From: Candidatus Coatesiibacteriota bacterium
GTDB taxonomy: Bacteria; RBG-13-66-14
NCBI GenBank assembly: GCA_014728185.1
Contig: WJMB01000261.1
Coordinates: 1-6,196, forward strand
DNA: 6,196 nucleotides
Direction: 5' to 3'
The notes under the pieces were generated by a model. The model did no database searches. It was not told the DNA's origin and saw only the letters and a program-made list of their open reading frames with translations. A program made the position numbers and the translations under genes. Positions within the stretch are counted from its first letter, which is position 1. Each line of letters starts with the position of its first letter. Below, one piece after another: positions 5,922 through 6,196 of the stretch.

Positions 5922-5984
5922 ACCGGTCAGCCAGGGCTGCCATTTGAGAGTGCGTTGATGTGTTGACCCTGGGATATACCCGGT
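5922..5984. promoter_or_regulatory. Imperfect inverted repeat upstream of the sigma-54 promoter
   Basis: ACCGGT (5922-5927) and CCAGGG (5931-5936) are mirrored by CCCTGG (5967-5972) and ACCCGGT (5978-5984). It lies about 170-230 bp upstream of the -24/-12 element, where enhancer-binding activators of sigma-54 often bind. Arms are short, so this is a candidate only. Confidence 0.3.
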
Positions 5985-6155
5985 GAGGACGTCAAGTTCA
6001 ACACCACAGGGCGTGCACGCCGTAACCCGCCATTGACACCGTCCCAGCCGATCCGGCTCGATGCCGCAACGGCGGGCAAGGTTATCGCCGTCCGCCGCGA
6101 CCTCCGCCCCGGCCTCAGCTCCGATAAAACCCCTCGACCGAACCGCGGGTAGGCG

Positions 6156-6171
6156 TTGGCACGTTTCTTGC
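6156..6171 (+). promoter_or_regulatory. Sigma-54 (RpoN) -24/-12 promoter, pointing out of the window
   Basis: TTGGCACG (6156-6163), a 4-bp spacer and TTGC (6168-6171) match the sigma-54 consensus TTGGCACG-N4-TTGC at every fixed base. The invariant GG and GC are exactly 12 bp apart. Transcription would start near 6183. No coding sequence follows before the edge at 6196, so the target gene begins beyond it. Such promoters need an AAA+ enhancer-binding activator. Confidence 0.85.
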
Positions 6172-6196
6172 GGAGAGTGTGGCAGGGTCGTGAAAG

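Noticed and set aside
5961..6150. Plus-strand open frame after mtnP, ending near 6150
   Set aside because: It begins right after a stop, has no start codon with a ribosome site and its translation shows no recognisable pattern. The sigma-54 promoter follows it, which fits a leader region better.

Overview
This window is a 6.2-kb piece of a GC-rich bacterial chromosome with long GC-dominated coding stretches and AT-richer spacers. It probably comes from an anaerobic or uncultured lineage. That guess rests on general look and on the MutL/GlmL-type gene; no taxonomic marker is present, so I do not assign a phylum.

Layout, left to right. Bases 1-213 (minus strand) hold the N-terminal part of a transposase-like protein, a zinc ribbon followed by a helix-turn-helix. 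It runs off the left edge and is cut by an in-frame TGA where its first zinc knuckle should be, so it looks like a decayed insertion sequence. Bases 214-486 are non-coding and contain an 11-bp tandem repeat, a minus-strand intrinsic terminator and a degenerate 14-bp tandem repeat. Bases 487-3602 are a two-gene minus-strand unit. The promoter-proximal gene encodes a 615-residue MutL/GlmL-family ASKHA ATPase (the family linked to B12-dependent glutamate mutase). The second encodes a 374-residue protein of unknown function, with lipoyl/biotinyl-like beta segments at its N-terminus and a KOW-like C-terminal domain. No mutase subunit gene is present in the window.

Bases 3603-4342 are a long spacer with a structured mutL leader, a possible promoter and no convincing gene. 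Bases 4343-4750 (minus) encode a small helical protein of unknown function. Bases 4997-5848 (plus) encode S-methyl-5'-thioadenosine phosphorylase (mtnP), which recycles the polyamine/SAM by-product MTA to adenine. These two genes diverge from a compact intergenic region with what look like back-to-back sigma-70 promoters. mtnP ends at a strong intrinsic terminator.

The right edge (5901-6196) is a non-coding leader containing an excellent sigma-54 (-24/-12) promoter pointing rightward, so a gene under RpoN and an enhancer-binding activator should begin just beyond the window. The most interesting items are the unusual long MutL plus KOW-protein pair, which lacks a mutase here and may be an undescribed functional unit, and the sigma-54 promoter.
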